Shown: positions 1-10,237 of the stretch, one piece after another
How the letters are laid out: every line of letters starts with the position of its first letter
How positions within the stretch are numbered: the first letter of the stretch is position 1
NCBI RefSeq assembly: GCF_026967925.1
Contig: NZ_JAPVBI010000001.1
Coordinates: 1,759,894-1,823,893 of the forward strand
Source: Modestobacter sp. VKM Ac-2985
GTDB taxonomy: Bacteria > Actinomycetota > Actinomycetes > Mycobacteriales > Geodermatophilaceae
Direction of reading: 5' to 3'
Length of the DNA stretch: 64,000 nt
Notes under the pieces: model-generated
The model's input: the letters and a program-made list of their open reading frames with translations, nothing else
What the model was told of the DNA's origin: nothing
Database searches by the model: none
Translations under genes and position numbers: made by a program

Positions 1-1340
1 GGAGCGAGAAGAACCCGCAGCTGCAGCGGGTCTACGGCACCGCGTGGGAGAGCAAGGACGCGCACAAGGCGTACCTGGAGCAGATCGCCGAGGCCGAGCG
101 CCGCGACCACCGCAAGCTCGGTGTCGAGCTCGACCTGTTCAGCTTCCCCGACGAGATCGGCTCGGGCCTCGCCGTCTTCCACCCCAAGGGCGGGGTCGTG
201 AAGCGGGAGATGGAGGACTACGTCCGGCGCCGGCACCTGGAGGAGGGGTTCGACTACGTCGGCACCCCGCACATCAGCAAGCGCGGGCTCTTCGAGACCT
301 CCGGGCACCTGCCGTACTACGAGGAGACGATGTTCCCGGCCATGGAGCTGGAGAACAGCGAGTACTTCCTCAAGGCCATGAACTGCCCGATGCACAACCT
401 GATCTTCCGGTCGCGCGGGCGGTCCTACCGCGAGCTGCCGCTGCGGTTCTTCGAGTTCGGCTCGGTGTACCGGTACGAGAAGTCCGGCGTCGTGCACGGC
501 CTGACCCGGGTCCGCGGGCTGACCCAGGACGACTCGCACAGCTACGTCACCCCGGAGCAGGCACCCGGGGAGGTCCGGCACCTGCTGGCCTTCGTCCTCG
601 GGCTGCTGCGCGACTTCGGCCTGGACGACTACCACCTCGAGCTCTCCACCCGGGACGACGGCCCGAAGTTCATCGGCTCCGACGAGGAGTGGGCCACCGC
701 CACCGCGGTGCTGGAGGAGGCGGCCAGGGAGACCGGTCTGGAGCTCGTCCCCGACCCCGGTGGCGCGGCCTACTACGGCCCGAAGATCTCCGTCCAGGCC
801 CGCGACGCGATCGGGCGCACCTGGCAGATGTCGACCATCCAGTACGACTTCAACCAGCCGGCCCGCTTCGGCCTGGAGTTCAGCGCCGCCGACGGCACCC
901 GGCAGCAGCCGGTGATGATCCACTCGGCGAAGTTCGGCTCGATCGAGCGGTTCTTCGGCGTGCTGACCGAGCACTACGCCGGCGCCTTCCCGGCCTGGCT
1001 CGCCCCGGTCCAGGTGGTCGGCATCCCGATCACCGACGAGCAGGTGCCCTACCTGACCGACGTCGCCCTGCAGCTGCGCCGGCGTGGCATCCGGGTGGAG
1101 ATCGACGACTCCGACGACCGGATGCAGAAGAAGATCCGCACCGCCAGCAAGCAGAAGGTGCCGTTCGTGCTGATCGCCGGTGCCACCGACGCCGAGGCGG
1201 GGGCGGTCTCCTTCCGCTACCGCGACGGCTCGCAGCGCAACGGCGTCCCGGTGGCCGAGGCGGTGGCCCAGGTGGCCGCCTGGGTCGAGGGCCGGCACAA
1301 CAGCGACCCGACCGCGGAGACCCCGATGGTGGCCGGATGA
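1..1340 (+). CDS. thrS: Threonyl-tRNA synthetase, 3' part (5' end outside window)
   Basis: The frame is open from base 3, so the N-terminal TGS domain and most of the editing domain lie upstream of the window. The visible part holds the class II catalytic core and the anticodon-binding domain. Motif 2 is visible ([15 protein letters not shown]). The three zinc ligands that select threonine are the Cys of MNCPMHN, the His of DDSH and the His of MIHSAKFGS. The motif 3 region reads [13 protein letters not shown]. The last ~110 residues (from [13 protein letters not shown]) form the anticodon-binding fold. The enzyme charges tRNA-Thr in the cytoplasm. The stop overlaps the ATG of the next gene (ATGA), so translation is probably coupled. 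Confidence 0.97.
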   Translation, partial: SEKNPQLQRVYGTAWESKDAHKAYLEQIAEAERRDHRKLGVELDLFSFPDEIGSGLAVFHPKGGVVKREMEDYVRRRHLEEGFDYVGTPHISKRGLFETSGHLPYYEETMFPAMELENSEYFLKAMNCPMHNLIFRSRGRSYRELPLRFFEFGSVYRYEKSGVVHGLTRVRGLTQDDSHSYVTPEQAPGEVRHLLAFVLGLLRDFGLDDYHLELSTRDDGPKFIGSDEEWATATAVLEEAARETGLELVPDPGGAAYYGPKISVQARDAIGRTWQMSTIQYDFNQPARFGLEFSAADGTRQQPVMIHSAKFGSIERFFGVLTEHYAGAFPAWLAPVQVVGIPITDEQVPYLTDVALQLRRRGIRVEIDDSDDRMQKKIRTASKQKVPFVLIAGATDAEAGAVSFRYRDGSQRNGVPVAEAVAQVAAWVEGRHNSDPTAETPMVAG

Positions 1341-1951
1341 CCGGGGGCACGGACATGGGCGAGGGGCCGGCCGCCTACCGGGTGCCGCTGCGCAACGACG
1401 ACGACGGGCCGACCTCGGGGTTCGAGCACCTGTGGACGCCCTACCGGATGGCCTACATCCGCGGGGAGAACAAGCCGACCGGCGACCACGACTGCCCGTT
1501 CTGCCTGATCCCGGCGATGTCGGACGAGGACGGGCTGATCGTGGCCCGGGGCGAGACGGTGTTCGCCGTCCTCAACCTCTACCCGTACAACGCCGGTCAC
1601 CTGATGGTCGTGCCGTACCGGCACGTGCCCGACTACACCGACCTCACCATCGCCGAGGTCGCCGAGCTCGGCGCCTTCACCCAGACGGCGATGCGCGTGG
1701 TCCGGTCGGTCAGCGGTGCGCACGGGTTCAACATCGGGATGAACCAGGGCTCGGTCGCCGGCGCCGGCATCGCCGACCACCTGCACCAGCACGCCGTGCC
1801 GCGCTGGGGTGGGGACACCAACTTCATGCCGGTGGTCGGGCTGACCCGCGTGCTGCCGCAGGTGCTCGCCGAGACCAGGGCCCTGCTGTCCGGCGCCTGG
1901 CCGGCTGCCGGCCAGGGGACCGGGTCCGCCCCGCACCCCACGGTGGCCTGA
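1337..1951 (+). CDS. HIT-family hydrolase/phosphorylase, Ap4A phosphorylase-like
   Basis: The product has 204 aa. It carries the histidine triad [10 protein letters not shown] preceded by [15 protein letters not shown], which is the arrangement of the mycobacterial HIT protein known as an Ap4A phosphorylase. A CPFC pair near residue 48 could bind zinc. The expected role is degradation of diadenosine polyphosphates made by side reactions of aminoacyl-tRNA synthetases, which fits its place directly after thrS; that physiological link is inference. The ATG at 1337 overlaps the thrS stop. A much longer upstream extension of the same frame is a shadow of thrS. Confidence 0.9.
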   Translation: MTGGTDMGEGPAAYRVPLRNDDDGPTSGFEHLWTPYRMAYIRGENKPTGDHDCPFCLIPAMSDEDGLIVARGETVFAVLNLYPYNAGHLMVVPYRHVPDYTDLTIAEVAELGAFTQTAMRVVRSVSGAHGFNIGMNQGSVAGAGIADHLHQHAVPRWGGDTNFMPVVGLTRVLPQVLAETRALLSGAWPAAGQGTGSAPHPTVA

Positions 1952-2605
1952 GTGCTCGGCGTCAACCTCCGGCCGGCCGTCGGCCGTTTCTGGGCGCCCG
2001 TGGTGCGCGGCCTGGTCCGGGCCGGGGTCACCGCCGACGCGGTGACCCTCACCGGCACCCTCGGCGCGGTCCTCTCCGCGGTCTTCCTGATCGGCAACGG
2101 CCTGCTGTTCTGGGGCGCCCTGGCCGTGACCGTCTTCGTGCTGCTGGACATGCTGGACGGCGCCCTCGCCCGGGCCCGCGGGGGCGGTTCGGTCTTCGGT
2201 GCGGTGCTGGACTCCGCCGGTGACCGGGCCGCCGACGCCGCCATCTTCGGTGGGCTGGTCTGGTGGTTCTCCGGCGCCGGGGACAACCGGCTGCTGGTGC
2301 TGCTCGCGCTGCTGTGCCTGGTGCTCGGGGTGCTCACCTCCTACATCAAGGCCCGCGCCGAGGGGGTCGGGCTGTCCGCCGACGTGGGGGTCGTCGAGCG
2401 CACCGAACGGCTGATCCTGGTGCTCGTCGGCACCGGGTTCACCGGCCTGGGCATCCCGTACGCGGTCCACGTCGCGCTGTGGGTGCTGCTCGTCGGCAGC
2501 GCGGTGACGGTCGCGCAGCGGTTCGCCGCGGTCCGCCGGGAGGCCCGCGGACGTCGACTGCCGACGTCGTCCCCCGACCAGCCGTCCGAGCGCCCCGCCC
2601 CGTGA
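1952..2605 (+). CDS. pgsA: Phosphatidylinositol phosphate synthase (CDP-alcohol phosphatidyltransferase)
   Basis: The product has 217 aa, is hydrophobic and has several membrane helices. The CDP-alcohol phosphotransferase signature starts at residue 66 (DMLDGALAR) with the four metal-binding aspartates at 66, 69, 87 and 91. In actinobacteria this enzyme joins CDP-diacylglycerol and inositol-1-phosphate to give phosphatidylinositol phosphate, the precursor of phosphatidylinositol mannosides. Its neighbours patA and pimA use the downstream product, which argues for PIP synthase rather than PG-phosphate synthase. The GTG start lies immediately after the stop of the HIT gene, with no spacer. Confidence 0.93.
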   Translation: MLGVNLRPAVGRFWAPVVRGLVRAGVTADAVTLTGTLGAVLSAVFLIGNGLLFWGALAVTVFVLLDMLDGALARARGGGSVFGAVLDSAGDRAADAAIFGGLVWWFSGAGDNRLLVLLALLCLVLGVLTSYIKARAEGVGLSADVGVVERTERLILVLVGTGFTGLGIPYAVHVALWVLLVGSAVTVAQRFAAVRREARGRRLPTSSPDQPSERPAP

Positions 2606-3564
2606 GCCGCCGCGCCGACCTGCTCGCCCGGCTCACCGACGCCGGGTACGCGGCCGGCTGGCGGGCCGTCCGGCTGCTGCCCGAGCCGGCTGCCCGGGCC
2701 GGCGCCGCAGCGGGCGGCGCACTCGCCGTGCGCCGCGGCGGGCGGGGTGCCCGGCAGCTGCGGGCCAACCTGGACGTCGTCACCGGCGGTGGCCTGGACG
2801 ACAGGGCACTGGACGACCTCACCCGGCGGGCGATGCAGTCCTACGCCCGCTACTGGCAGGAGGCCTTCCGGCTGCCGACGCTGTCCAGCGAGCGGATCCT
2901 CGCCGGCTCGGAGCTGCGCGGCCGGGAGCACCTGGAGGCCGCGCGTGCGCAGGGCCGCGGCATCGTCCTGGCCCTGCCGCACAGCGGGAACTGGGACGCC
3001 GCCGGGGTGTGGCTGATCGCCTGGCTCGGGGGCCCGTTCCTGACGGTCGCCGAGCGGCTGCGGCCGGAGTCGCTGTACCGCCGGTTCGTCGCCTTCCGGG
3101 AACGGCTGGGCATGCGGGTCGTGCCGCTCACCGGCGGGGAGCGGCCCAGCTCGGCGGTGCTGCGCGAGTGGCTGGCCGACGGCGGGACCGCTTGCCTGCT
3201 GATGGACCGGGACCTGTCCGGCAGCGGTGTGCCGGTCACCTTCTTCGGCCGCCGGACGACGATGCCCGGCGGCCCGGCCCTGGTCGCGGCTCAGACCGGG
3301 GCCACCCTGCTGCCCGCCGTCTGCCAGTTCGACGGTGCGGGGTGGCAGTTCGTCGTCCACCCCCCGGTGCCGCTCGACGGGCCGGGCCGGCTGCGGGACC
3401 GGGTGACCAGCGCCACGCAGCAGGTCGCCGACGCCTTCGCCACGACGATCGCCGAGCGTCCCGAGGACTGGCACGTGCTCGGCCGGGTCTGGCCCGAGGT
3501 GGGCCCCATGGGCCGTGCCCCGGCGTCCCCGGCCGTGACCACGCCGGCGGCGGAGGTGGGGTGA
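2602..3564 (+). CDS. patA: Phosphatidylinositol mannoside acyltransferase (LpxL/HtrB-like fold)
   Basis: The product has 320 aa and starts with the GTG that overlaps the pgsA stop (GTGA). The HX4D acyltransferase motif is seen as HSGNWD (His127, Asp132), and a second conserved block MDRDLSGSGVPVTFFG follows near residue 200. This family, related to lipid A acyltransferases, transfers an acyl chain to the mannose of PIM on the inner face of the plasma membrane. The position between pgsA and pimA, as in mycobacteria, supports the assignment. No obvious membrane segment is visible, so peripheral membrane association is assumed. Confidence 0.92.
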   Translation: MSRRADLLARLTDAGYAAGWRAVRLLPEPAARAGAAAGGALAVRRGGRGARQLRANLDVVTGGGLDDRALDDLTRRAMQSYARYWQEAFRLPTLSSERILAGSELRGREHLEAARAQGRGIVLALPHSGNWDAAGVWLIAWLGGPFLTVAERLRPESLYRRFVAFRERLGMRVVPLTGGERPSSAVLREWLADGGTACLLMDRDLSGSGVPVTFFGRRTTMPGGPALVAAQTGATLLPAVCQFDGAGWQFVVHPPVPLDGPGRLRDRVTSATQQVADAFATTIAERPEDWHVLGRVWPEVGPMGRAPASPAVTTPAAEVG

Positions 3565-4790
3565 TGCGGATCGGGCTGGTCTGCCCGTACCAGTGGGACG
3601 TCCCCGGTGGTGTGCAGTACCACGTGCGCGACCTCGCCGAGACGCTGCGCGGGCTAGGGCACCACGTGGAGATCCTGACCCCGGCGCTGCACGAGGAGTC
3701 GCTGCCCGCCGAGCACGTGACCTGGGCCGGTCGCGCGGTGCCGGTTCCCTACAACGGCTCGATGGCCAGCGTCTCCTTCGGCCTGGTCTCCGCCGCCCGC
3801 GCCCGCCGCTGGCTGCGGGACGGGCACTTCGACGTCGTCCACGTGCACGAGCCGGCGTCGGTGTCGTTGTCCCTGCTGGTCTGCATCATCGCCGAGGGCC
3901 CGATCGTGGCGACGTTCCACGCGGCGACCACCCGCTCCAAGGTGCTCGCAGCGCTCGGGCCGTGGGCGCGCCCGTGGCTGGAGAAGGTGGCCGGCCGGAT
4001 CGCCGTCTCCGACTTCGCCCGCCGCGTCCAGGTCGAGCACCTGGGTGGCGACGCGGTGGTCATCCCCAACGGGGTGCACGTCGCGGCGTTCGCCGAGGGG
4101 CCGACGCTGGCTGGGTACCAGCGGGGCACCGACGCCCCGACGATCGGCTTCCTCGGCCGCTACGACGAGCCGCGCAAGGGCCTGCCGGTGCTCCTGGAGG
4201 CGATGCGGACCGTGGTCGCCGAGCACCCGCGGGCCCGGCTGCTCATCGCCGGCCGCGGCGACCCCGACGAGCTGGACGAGCTGGTGGCCGACGACCTGCG
4301 CCCGCACGTCACGGTCCTCGGGGAGCTGGACGAGCCGGCGAAGGCGGCCTTCCTCCGCTCGGTCGACGTCTACTGCGCCCCGAACCTGCTGGGGGAGTCC
4401 TTCGGGGTGATCCTGCTGGAGGCGATGGGCGCCGGTGCGCCGGTGGTCGCCAGCGACCTGGACGCCTTCAGCCGGGTCCTGGCGGACGGCGCCGCCGGGG
4501 TGCTGGTCCGGCGTGGGGACGCCGCCGCGCTGGCCACGGCGCTCGGCGGCCTGCTCGCCGACCCCGTCCGGCGGGCGGAGCTGCAGGCGGCCGGCCGGCG
4601 GGCCGTCGCCGACTACGACTGGGCCGTGGTCGCCCAGCGGATCCTCGCCGTCTACGAGACGGTCGCCCCGCCGGGCGGCACCGCGGTGACCGCCTCCACC
4701 GCCGCCGACGCCGCCCTGCTGGGTGATCTCCCCGACGCGACCGGTGGGCCCGGGCCGTCGGGGCCCTTCCGCAGGCGGGTGCGCCGCTAG
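3564..4790 (+). CDS. pimA: Phosphatidylinositol alpha-mannosyltransferase PimA (GT4)
   Basis: The product has 408 aa and a GT-B fold. The N-terminal half begins MRIGLVCPYQWDVPGGVQYH with the glycine-rich PI-binding loop. The C-terminal half has the GDP-mannose site with the EX7E motif ESFGVILLE (Glu278 and Glu286) followed by AMGAGAPVVASD. It makes the first mannosyl transfer from GDP-mannose to phosphatidylinositol at the cytoplasmic membrane face. The ATG shares its A with the TGA of patA, so the cluster pgsA-patA-pimA is read as one unit. The last ~40 residues are a low-complexity tail. Confidence 0.95.
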   Translation: MRIGLVCPYQWDVPGGVQYHVRDLAETLRGLGHHVEILTPALHEESLPAEHVTWAGRAVPVPYNGSMASVSFGLVSAARARRWLRDGHFDVVHVHEPASVSLSLLVCIIAEGPIVATFHAATTRSKVLAALGPWARPWLEKVAGRIAVSDFARRVQVEHLGGDAVVIPNGVHVAAFAEGPTLAGYQRGTDAPTIGFLGRYDEPRKGLPVLLEAMRTVVAEHPRARLLIAGRGDPDELDELVADDLRPHVTVLGELDEPAKAAFLRSVDVYCAPNLLGESFGVILLEAMGAGAPVVASDLDAFSRVLADGAAGVLVRRGDAAALATALGGLLADPVRRAELQAAGRRAVADYDWAVVAQRILAVYETVAPPGGTAVTASTAADAALLGDLPDATGGPGPSGPFRRRVRR

Positions 4791-4801
4791 CCTGGTGCCC
4801 C
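4788..4801 (+). promoter_or_regulatory. -10 element of a probable leaderless promoter
   Basis: TAGCCT (4788-4793) overlaps the pimA stop and lies 8 bases before the ATG at 4802. With a transcription start 7-8 bases after the hexamer, the mRNA would begin at or next to the ATG. No Shine-Dalgarno sequence precedes this ATG, and no clear -35 box was seen. Confidence 0.55.
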
Positions 4802-5338
4802 ATGACCACCGCGACCTGGCTGCTGCTCGCCGCCGGGCTCCTGGTGGCCCTGGTGCTCCTCTGGACCGCCTGGACGCTCACCCGGCTGCGCCGGCTGGCC
4901 GGGCGGGTCCGCCGCGCACGGGAGGTCCTCGACGCCGCGCTGCGGCGCCGGGCCGAGCTGGCGGCGGCGCTGGCCCGGGAGCACGCCGGTGACCTCGGTC
5001 CCGAGCGCGCCGACGCGCTGGCCTCGGCTGCGGCCGGGGCCCGGGCGCCGTCGGCCGGGGACCGGGAGGCCGCCGAGAACGCGCTGGGCCGACTGCTCCG
5101 CAGGGTCCCCGCCGGGGTGCTCCCCCCGGAGCTCGAGGACGCCGGCATGCGGGTGGGCCTGGCCCGGCGGTTCTACAACGACGCCGTCCGGGACACCCGG
5201 ACGCTGCGCCGGGGCCGGCTGGCCCGGGTGCTGCGGCTGCACGCCGGCCGTCCGCTGCCCCGGTACTTCGACATCGACGACGGCCTCGACGCGGTGCTCA
5301 CCGGCCCGGGCTCCGGCACCGCGCGGCCCACCGGCTGA
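4802..5338 (+). CDS. LemA-like membrane protein
   Basis: The product has 178 aa. There is one N-terminal membrane helix (residues ~5-25), a charged helical region (about 45-110), then a segment near residue 118 reading [16 protein letters not shown] and a tail [11 protein letters not shown]. These resemble the LemA family pattern, in which an ARxxYNxxV helix is followed by a PxPYF-like end. The match is by eye and the protein is somewhat divergent. The function of LemA proteins is poorly known; they are small single-pass membrane proteins with a helical bundle. The gene probably has its own leaderless promoter, so it need not be co-regulated with pimA. Confidence 0.6.
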   Translation: MTTATWLLLAAGLLVALVLLWTAWTLTRLRRLAGRVRRAREVLDAALRRRAELAAALAREHAGDLGPERADALASAAAGARAPSAGDREAAENALGRLLRRVPAGVLPPELEDAGMRVGLARRFYNDAVRDTRTLRRGRLARVLRLHAGRPLPRYFDIDDGLDAVLTGPGSGTARPTG

Positions 5339-5345
5339 TCCGCCG

Positions 5346-5351
5346 TACGCT
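5346..5351 (+). promoter_or_regulatory. -10 element upstream of pdxS
   Basis: TACGCT lies 51 bases before the pdxS GTG. It matches the TANNNT pattern seen before many genes here. A transcription start near 5358 would give a leader of about 45 bases. No regulator site was recognised. Confidence 0.4.
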
Positions 5352-5402
5352 GGGCCGTCCCCTCCCGCCGGTCCCCGGCCCGACGACCTGCGAGGCAGCA
5401 GC

Positions 5403-6308
5403 GTGTCCCTGAACCACAGCGAGCCCACCGGCACCGGCACCGACCGCGTCAAGCGCGGGATGGCCGAGCAGCTGAAGGGCGGCGTCATCATGGACGTCGT
5501 CACCCCCGAGCAGGCCAAGATCGCCGAGGACGCCGGCGCCGTCGCGGTGATGGCCCTGGAGCGGGTGCCCGCCGACATCCGCGTCGAGGGCGGCATCGCC
5601 CGGATGAGCGACCCCGACATGATCGAGGGCATCATCGGCGCGGTCTCCATCCCGGTGATGGCCAAGGCCCGGATCGGTCACTTCGTCGAGGCCCAGGTGC
5701 TGCAGGCGCTCGGCGTCGACTACGTCGACGAGTCCGAGGTGCTCACCCCGGCCGACGAGGCGCACCACATCGTCAAGAGCGCGTTCACCGTGCCCTTCGT
5801 CTGCGGCGCCACCGACCTCGGGGAGGCGCTGCGCCGGATCTCCGAGGGCGCGGCGATGATCCGCTCCAAGGGCGAGGCCGGCACCGGCAACGTGGTCGAG
5901 GCCACCCGGCACATGCGGGCCATCCGGGCCGGCATCAAGCGGCTGGGCACCCTGGACGAGACCGAGCTGTTCGTCGCCGCCAAGGAGCTGCGCGCGCCCT
6001 ACGACCTGGTGGCCGAGGTCGCCCGCACCGGCGCGCTGCCCGTCGTCCTGTTCACCGCCGGTGGCATCGCCACCCCCGCGGACGCGGCGATGATGATGCA
6101 GCTGGGCGCCCAGGGCGTCTTCGTCGGGTCGGGGATCTTCAAGTCCGGTGACCCGGCGCAGCGCGCCGCCGCGATCGTGCAGGCCACCACCTTCTTCGAC
6201 GACCCCAGCGTGATCGCCAAGGTCTCCCGCGGGCTCGGTGAGGCCATGGTCGGCATCAACGTCAGCACGCTGCCGGAGAGCGAGCAGTACGCCAAGCGCG
6301 GCTGGTGA
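5403..6308 (+). CDS. pdxS: Pyridoxal 5'-phosphate synthase, PdxS subunit
   Basis: The product has 301 aa and is a (beta/alpha)8 barrel. The catalytic lysine that binds the pentose phosphate is Lys88 in MAKARIGH, and the second lysine is Lys156 in RSKGEAGTG. PdxS uses ribose-5-phosphate, glyceraldehyde-3-phosphate and ammonia from PdxT to make PLP. The GTG at 5403 gives the normal family length; the frame stays open further upstream but that part is a shadow of the LemA-like gene. The stop overlaps the pdxT start (GTGA), so the two subunits are translated together. Confidence 0.97.
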   Translation: MSLNHSEPTGTGTDRVKRGMAEQLKGGVIMDVVTPEQAKIAEDAGAVAVMALERVPADIRVEGGIARMSDPDMIEGIIGAVSIPVMAKARIGHFVEAQVLQALGVDYVDESEVLTPADEAHHIVKSAFTVPFVCGATDLGEALRRISEGAAMIRSKGEAGTGNVVEATRHMRAIRAGIKRLGTLDETELFVAAKELRAPYDLVAEVARTGALPVVLFTAGGIATPADAAMMMQLGAQGVFVGSGIFKSGDPAQRAAAIVQATTFFDDPSVIAKVSRGLGEAMVGINVSTLPESEQYAKRGW

Positions 6309-6999
6309 CCCCGCCGACGATCGGGGTGCTCGCGCTGCAGGGCGACGTCCGCGAGCACCTCGCCGCGCTGCGGGCGACCGGCGCCGAGGCGCGGCCGGTG
6401 CGCCGGCCCGGTGAGCTGGCCGAGGTCGACGGGCTGGTCCTGCCCGGCGGGGAGTCCACCACGATGGCCAAGCTCGCCGCGCGGTTCGGCATGCTGCAGC
6501 CGCTGCGGGACGCCGTCCGCGCCGGGCTCCCCGCCTACGGGTCGTGCGCCGGGATGATCCTGCTGGCCGACACGGTGCTCGACGCCCCGGCCGACCAGGA
6601 GACCATCGGTGGCCTGGACGTGACGGTGCGCCGCAACGCGTTCGGCCGGCAGGTCGACTCCTTCGAGACCGAGGTGCAGCTGGCCGGGGTCCCCGGGCCG
6701 CCGCTGCACGCGGTCTTCATCCGCGCCCCGTGGGTCGAGGAGGCCGGGCCGGCCGTCGAGGTGCTCGGCCGGGTGGAGGGCGGACCGGCCGACGGTAAGA
6801 TCGTCGCCGTCCGTCAGGGCCGGCTGGTGGCCACCAGCTTCCACCCCGAGCTGACCGGGGACACCCGGGTGCACGCGCTGTTCGTGGAGCTGGTGCGGGA
6901 GGTCGTGGAGCTGGTGCCGGGGGCAAGGGCGATGAGGGCACGAGACCATGCGAGCAGTGCCGGCGCCGGAGCGGACGCGGGCAGTGAGGGGAGAACGTC

Positions 7000-7003
<4 letters not shown>
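6305..7003 (+). CDS. pdxT: Pyridoxal 5'-phosphate synthase glutaminase, PdxT subunit
   Basis: The product has 232 aa and is a class I glutamine amidotransferase. The nucleophile is Cys81 in GSCAGM, and the His/Glu pair is His180 and Glu182 in SFHPEL. The oxyanion region LPGGESTTM is present near residue 42. It hydrolyses glutamine and channels ammonia to PdxS. About 25 residues after the last conserved helix (from [11 protein letters not shown]) are an extra low-complexity tail not needed by the family. The stop overlaps the GTG of the YebC-family gene. Confidence 0.96.
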
Positions 7004-7752
<749 letters not shown>

Positions 7753-7755
7753 GGA

Positions 7756-7812
7756 AGGACCCCCTCGCCCCCCACCGTTCGCACGCTCACGGCGGGCCCC
7801 TGCGAGGGGCCG
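7756..7812. repeat. Intergenic hairpin repeat, copy 1 (likely terminator)
   Basis: This sits 4 bases after the yebC stop. An outer 8-bp perfect stem pairs 7761-7768 (CCCCTCGC) with 7802-7809 (GCGAGGGG). An inner stem pairs CCCACCGT with ACGGCGGG with one mismatch. It shares the AGGACCCC start, the CGTTCG element and the GGGCCCCTGC...GGGGCCG end with copies at 17001-17060 and 39953-40010. There is no U-tract, as is common for high-GC terminators. Confidence 0.6.
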
Positions 7813-7863
7813 TTCCAGCGGGTCACGCGCGTGTCGGTGTGGGGACAGCTGGACCTCGGCGGT

Positions 7864-7888
7864 TAGCGTGGTTCGAACACGTGTTCGC
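7864..7888 (+). promoter_or_regulatory. -10 element and LexA (SOS) box of ruvCAB
   Basis: A TAGCGT -10 hexamer (7864-7869) is followed by the perfect 14-bp palindrome CGAACACGTGTTCG (7874-7887), inside TTCGAACACGTGTTCG. This fits the actinobacterial LexA box (CGAAC-N4-GTTCG). The box covers the expected transcription start, so bound LexA would block initiation. DNA damage would then induce the Holliday-junction genes. Identification is by eye against the known consensus. Confidence 0.85.
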
Positions 7889-7908
7889 GTCGGCTGGTGG
7901 AGGTCCTC

Positions 7909-8478
7909 ATGCGGGTGCTCGGCATCGACCCGGGGCTCACCCGGTGTGGGTGGGGCGTGGTCGAGGGGCGCCCCGGTGCTCGACCGACGGCGCTGGGGGT
8001 CGGCGTCGTCCGCACCTCGCCCGACCTCGACCTGGAACTGCGTCTGCTGGAGGTGCACACCGCCGTGACCGCACTGCTGCGCGAGCACCGGCCCACCGCG
8101 GTCGCCATCGAGCGGGTGTTCACCCAGAACAACAAGGGCACGGCGACCGGCACGGCGCAGGCCGCCGGCGTCGCCGCCCTGGCCGCCGCGCAGGCCGACG
8201 TGCCGGTCGCCTGGCACACGCCGAGCGAGGTCAAGGCCGCGATCTCCGGCAACGGCCGCGCAGACAAGGACCAGGTCACGATGATGGTCACCCGGGTCCT
8301 CGGGCTCGCCACCGCGCCCAAGCCCGCGGACGCCGCCGACGCCCTGGCGCTGGCCGTCTGTCACGTGTGGCGAGGGCCGGCGCAGCAGCGACTGCGGGTC
8401 GCGGCCCTGGCCGGCGGCATCGGCGCCCCCGTCCGGCCGGCGACGCTGCCCCGCTGGACGGGGGTGTCGCCCCGATGA
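7909..8478 (+). CDS. ruvC: Holliday junction endonuclease RuvC
   Basis: The product has 189 aa. The RNase H-like active site is visible as Asp in GIDPG (residue 7), Glu in VAIERVF and the Asp pair in [13 protein letters not shown]. The ATG at 7909 was chosen because GGAGG at 7899-7903 is 5 bases upstream; an in-frame GTG at 7897 would overlap this ribosome binding site. RuvC cuts junctions held by RuvAB. It is the first gene of ruvC-ruvA-ruvB, all joined by stop/start overlaps under a LexA box. Confidence 0.96.
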   Translation: MRVLGIDPGLTRCGWGVVEGRPGARPTALGVGVVRTSPDLDLELRLLEVHTAVTALLREHRPTAVAIERVFTQNNKGTATGTAQAAGVAALAAAQADVPVAWHTPSEVKAAISGNGRADKDQVTMMVTRVLGLATAPKPADAADALALAVCHVWRGPAQQRLRVAALAGGIGAPVRPATLPRWTGVSPR

Positions 8479-9110
8479 TCGCGTCGGTGAACGGCCGGGT
8501 GGCCGCGGTCTCACCCGACGGCGCGGTCCTCGAGGTCGGTGGCGTGGGGCTGTCCGTGCAGTGCACCCCCGGGACGATCGCCCGGCTGGCGGTGGGGGAG
8601 CAGGCCCGGCTGTCGACCAGCCTGGTGGTCCGCGAGGACTCCCTCACCCTCTACGGCTTCGCCGACGACGACGAGCGTCAGCTGTTCGAGCTGCTGCAGA
8701 CCGCCAACGGCGTGGGCCCCCGGCTCGCCCAGGCGGTGCTGGCGATCCACCCGCCCCGCGAGGTGCGCAGGGCGGTGTCGATGGGCGACCTCAAGGCGCT
8801 GATGCAGGTGCCCGGGATCGGCAAGAAGGGCGCCGAGCGGCTGGTGCTGGAGCTCCGCGACCGGCTGGGCACGACGGCGTCGGACACCTCGCTGGACGGC
8901 CCACCGGCGGCCGGCCTCGGCGCGGTCACCCCGGTGGCCCCCTGGCGGGACCAGCTCACCGCGGCCCTGGTCGGGCTGGGCTGGTCGAGCCGGGAGGCGG
9001 ACACCGCGGTCTCCGCCCTCGAGCCGGTGGCCGAGGAGCAGCAGCTGGCCGGCGGCGTCCAGGTCGCGGTCCTCCTGCGGCAGGCGCTGCAGATCCTGGG
9101 GCGGTCGTGA
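8475..9110 (+). CDS. ruvA: Holliday junction DNA helicase subunit RuvA
   Basis: The product has 211 aa and starts MIASVNGRV with the OB-fold domain I. Domain II has the two helix-hairpin-helix motifs, seen in [13 protein letters not shown] and [17 protein letters not shown] variable linker (~140-155) leads to domain III (from [13 protein letters not shown]), which contacts RuvB. RuvA binds four-way junctions as a tetramer. The ATG overlaps the ruvC stop (ATGA), and the ruvA stop overlaps the ruvB GTG. Confidence 0.96.
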   Translation: MIASVNGRVAAVSPDGAVLEVGGVGLSVQCTPGTIARLAVGEQARLSTSLVVREDSLTLYGFADDDERQLFELLQTANGVGPRLAQAVLAIHPPREVRRAVSMGDLKALMQVPGIGKKGAERLVLELRDRLGTTASDTSLDGPPAAGLGAVTPVAPWRDQLTAALVGLGWSSREADTAVSALEPVAEEQQLAGGVQVAVLLRQALQILGRS

Positions 9111-10234
9111 GCACCCCGTTCGACCGCGGGCTGTCCGCCGCCGATGCCGGGCCGGGCCGGTTCCCCGACGACGCGGTCGACCCGCGGGCCGGTGACGAGG
9201 AGCGGGTCGTCGAGTCGGCGCTGCGCCCGAACTCGCTGACCGACTTCATCGGCCAGCCCAAGGTCGCCCGCCAGCTGGACCTCGTGCTGGAGGGCGCCAA
9301 GCGCCGCGGCCGGCCGCCGGACCACGTGCTGCTCTCCGGCCCGCCCGGGCTGGGCAAGACCAGCCTCGCGCTGATCATCGGCACCGAGCTCGGCACCGCG
9401 GTGAAGATCACCAGCGGGCCGGCGATCGAGCGCTCCGGCGACCTCGCCGCGATGCTGTCCAACCTCGGCCCCGGTGACGTGCTGTTCATCGACGAGATCC
9501 ACCGCATCGCCCGGCCGGCCGAGGAACTGCTCTACATGGCGATGGAGGACTTCCGGGTCGACGTCGTCGTCGGCAAGGGACCGGGCGCCACGGCGATCCC
9601 CCTGGAGATCCACCCGTTCACCCTGGTCGGCGCCACCACCCGCGCCGGGCTGCTGACCGGGCCGCTGCGCGACCGGTTCGGCTTCGTCGGGCAGATGGAG
9701 TTCTACGAGGTCGCCGACCTGGAGCGGGTGCTGGCGCGCAGCGCCGACCTGCTGGGGGTCCAGCTCACCGACGACGGCTCGGCGGAGATCGCCGGGCGCT
9801 CCCGCGGGACCCCGCGGATCGCCAACCGACTGCTGCGGCGGGTCCGCGACTACGCCGAGGTGCGGGCCGACGGCCGGATCACCCGGGACGTCGCCCAGGC
9901 GGCACTGGCCTTGTACGACGTGGACGACCTCGGGCTGGACCGGCTCGACCGGTCGGTCCTGGAGGCCCTCGTCGTCCGCTTCGGCGGTGGGCCGGTGGGG
10001 GTGGCGACCCTCGCCGTGGCCGTGGGGGAGGAGCCGCACACCGTCGAGGAGGTCTGCGAGCCGTTCCTCGTGCGGGCCGGGCTGCTGGCCCGCACCTCGC
10101 GAGGACGGGTGGCGACCGAGGCGGCCTTCCGTCATCTGGGGCACGCCGTGCCGCGGGGTGGACTGCCGCTCAGCGGGCTCACCGCCGACCCGCCGTCGGA
10201 CGCGCCGTCGTCACAGACCCTCTTCGACGCATAG
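9107..10234 (+). CDS. ruvB: Holliday junction branch-migration ATPase RuvB
   Basis: The product has 375 aa. An N-terminal extension of about 30 acidic residues precedes the core [16 protein letters not shown]. Walker A is [12 protein letters not shown], Walker B is LFIDEIHR, sensor 1 is GATTRAG, and the arginine finger region is GPLRDRFG. The C-terminal winged-helix domain ends with the family-typical [14 protein letters not shown]. It drives branch migration with RuvA. A further ~35-residue Pro/Ser-rich tail follows. Confidence 0.97.
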   Translation: MSTPFDRGLSAADAGPGRFPDDAVDPRAGDEERVVESALRPNSLTDFIGQPKVARQLDLVLEGAKRRGRPPDHVLLSGPPGLGKTSLALIIGTELGTAVKITSGPAIERSGDLAAMLSNLGPGDVLFIDEIHRIARPAEELLYMAMEDFRVDVVVGKGPGATAIPLEIHPFTLVGATTRAGLLTGPLRDRFGFVGQMEFYEVADLERVLARSADLLGVQLTDDGSAEIAGRSRGTPRIANRLLRRVRDYAEVRADGRITRDVAQAALALYDVDDLGLDRLDRSVLEALVVRFGGGPVGVATLAVAVGEEPHTVEEVCEPFLVRAGLLARTSRGRVATEAAFRHLGHAVPRGGLPLSGLTADPPSDAPSSQTLFDA

Positions 10235-10237
10235 ACT

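Noticed and set aside
7753-7908. tRNA or small RNA gene between yebC and ruvC
   Set aside because: No cloverleaf or TTCRA T-loop pattern is present; the GTTCGAAC match is explained by the LexA palindrome.
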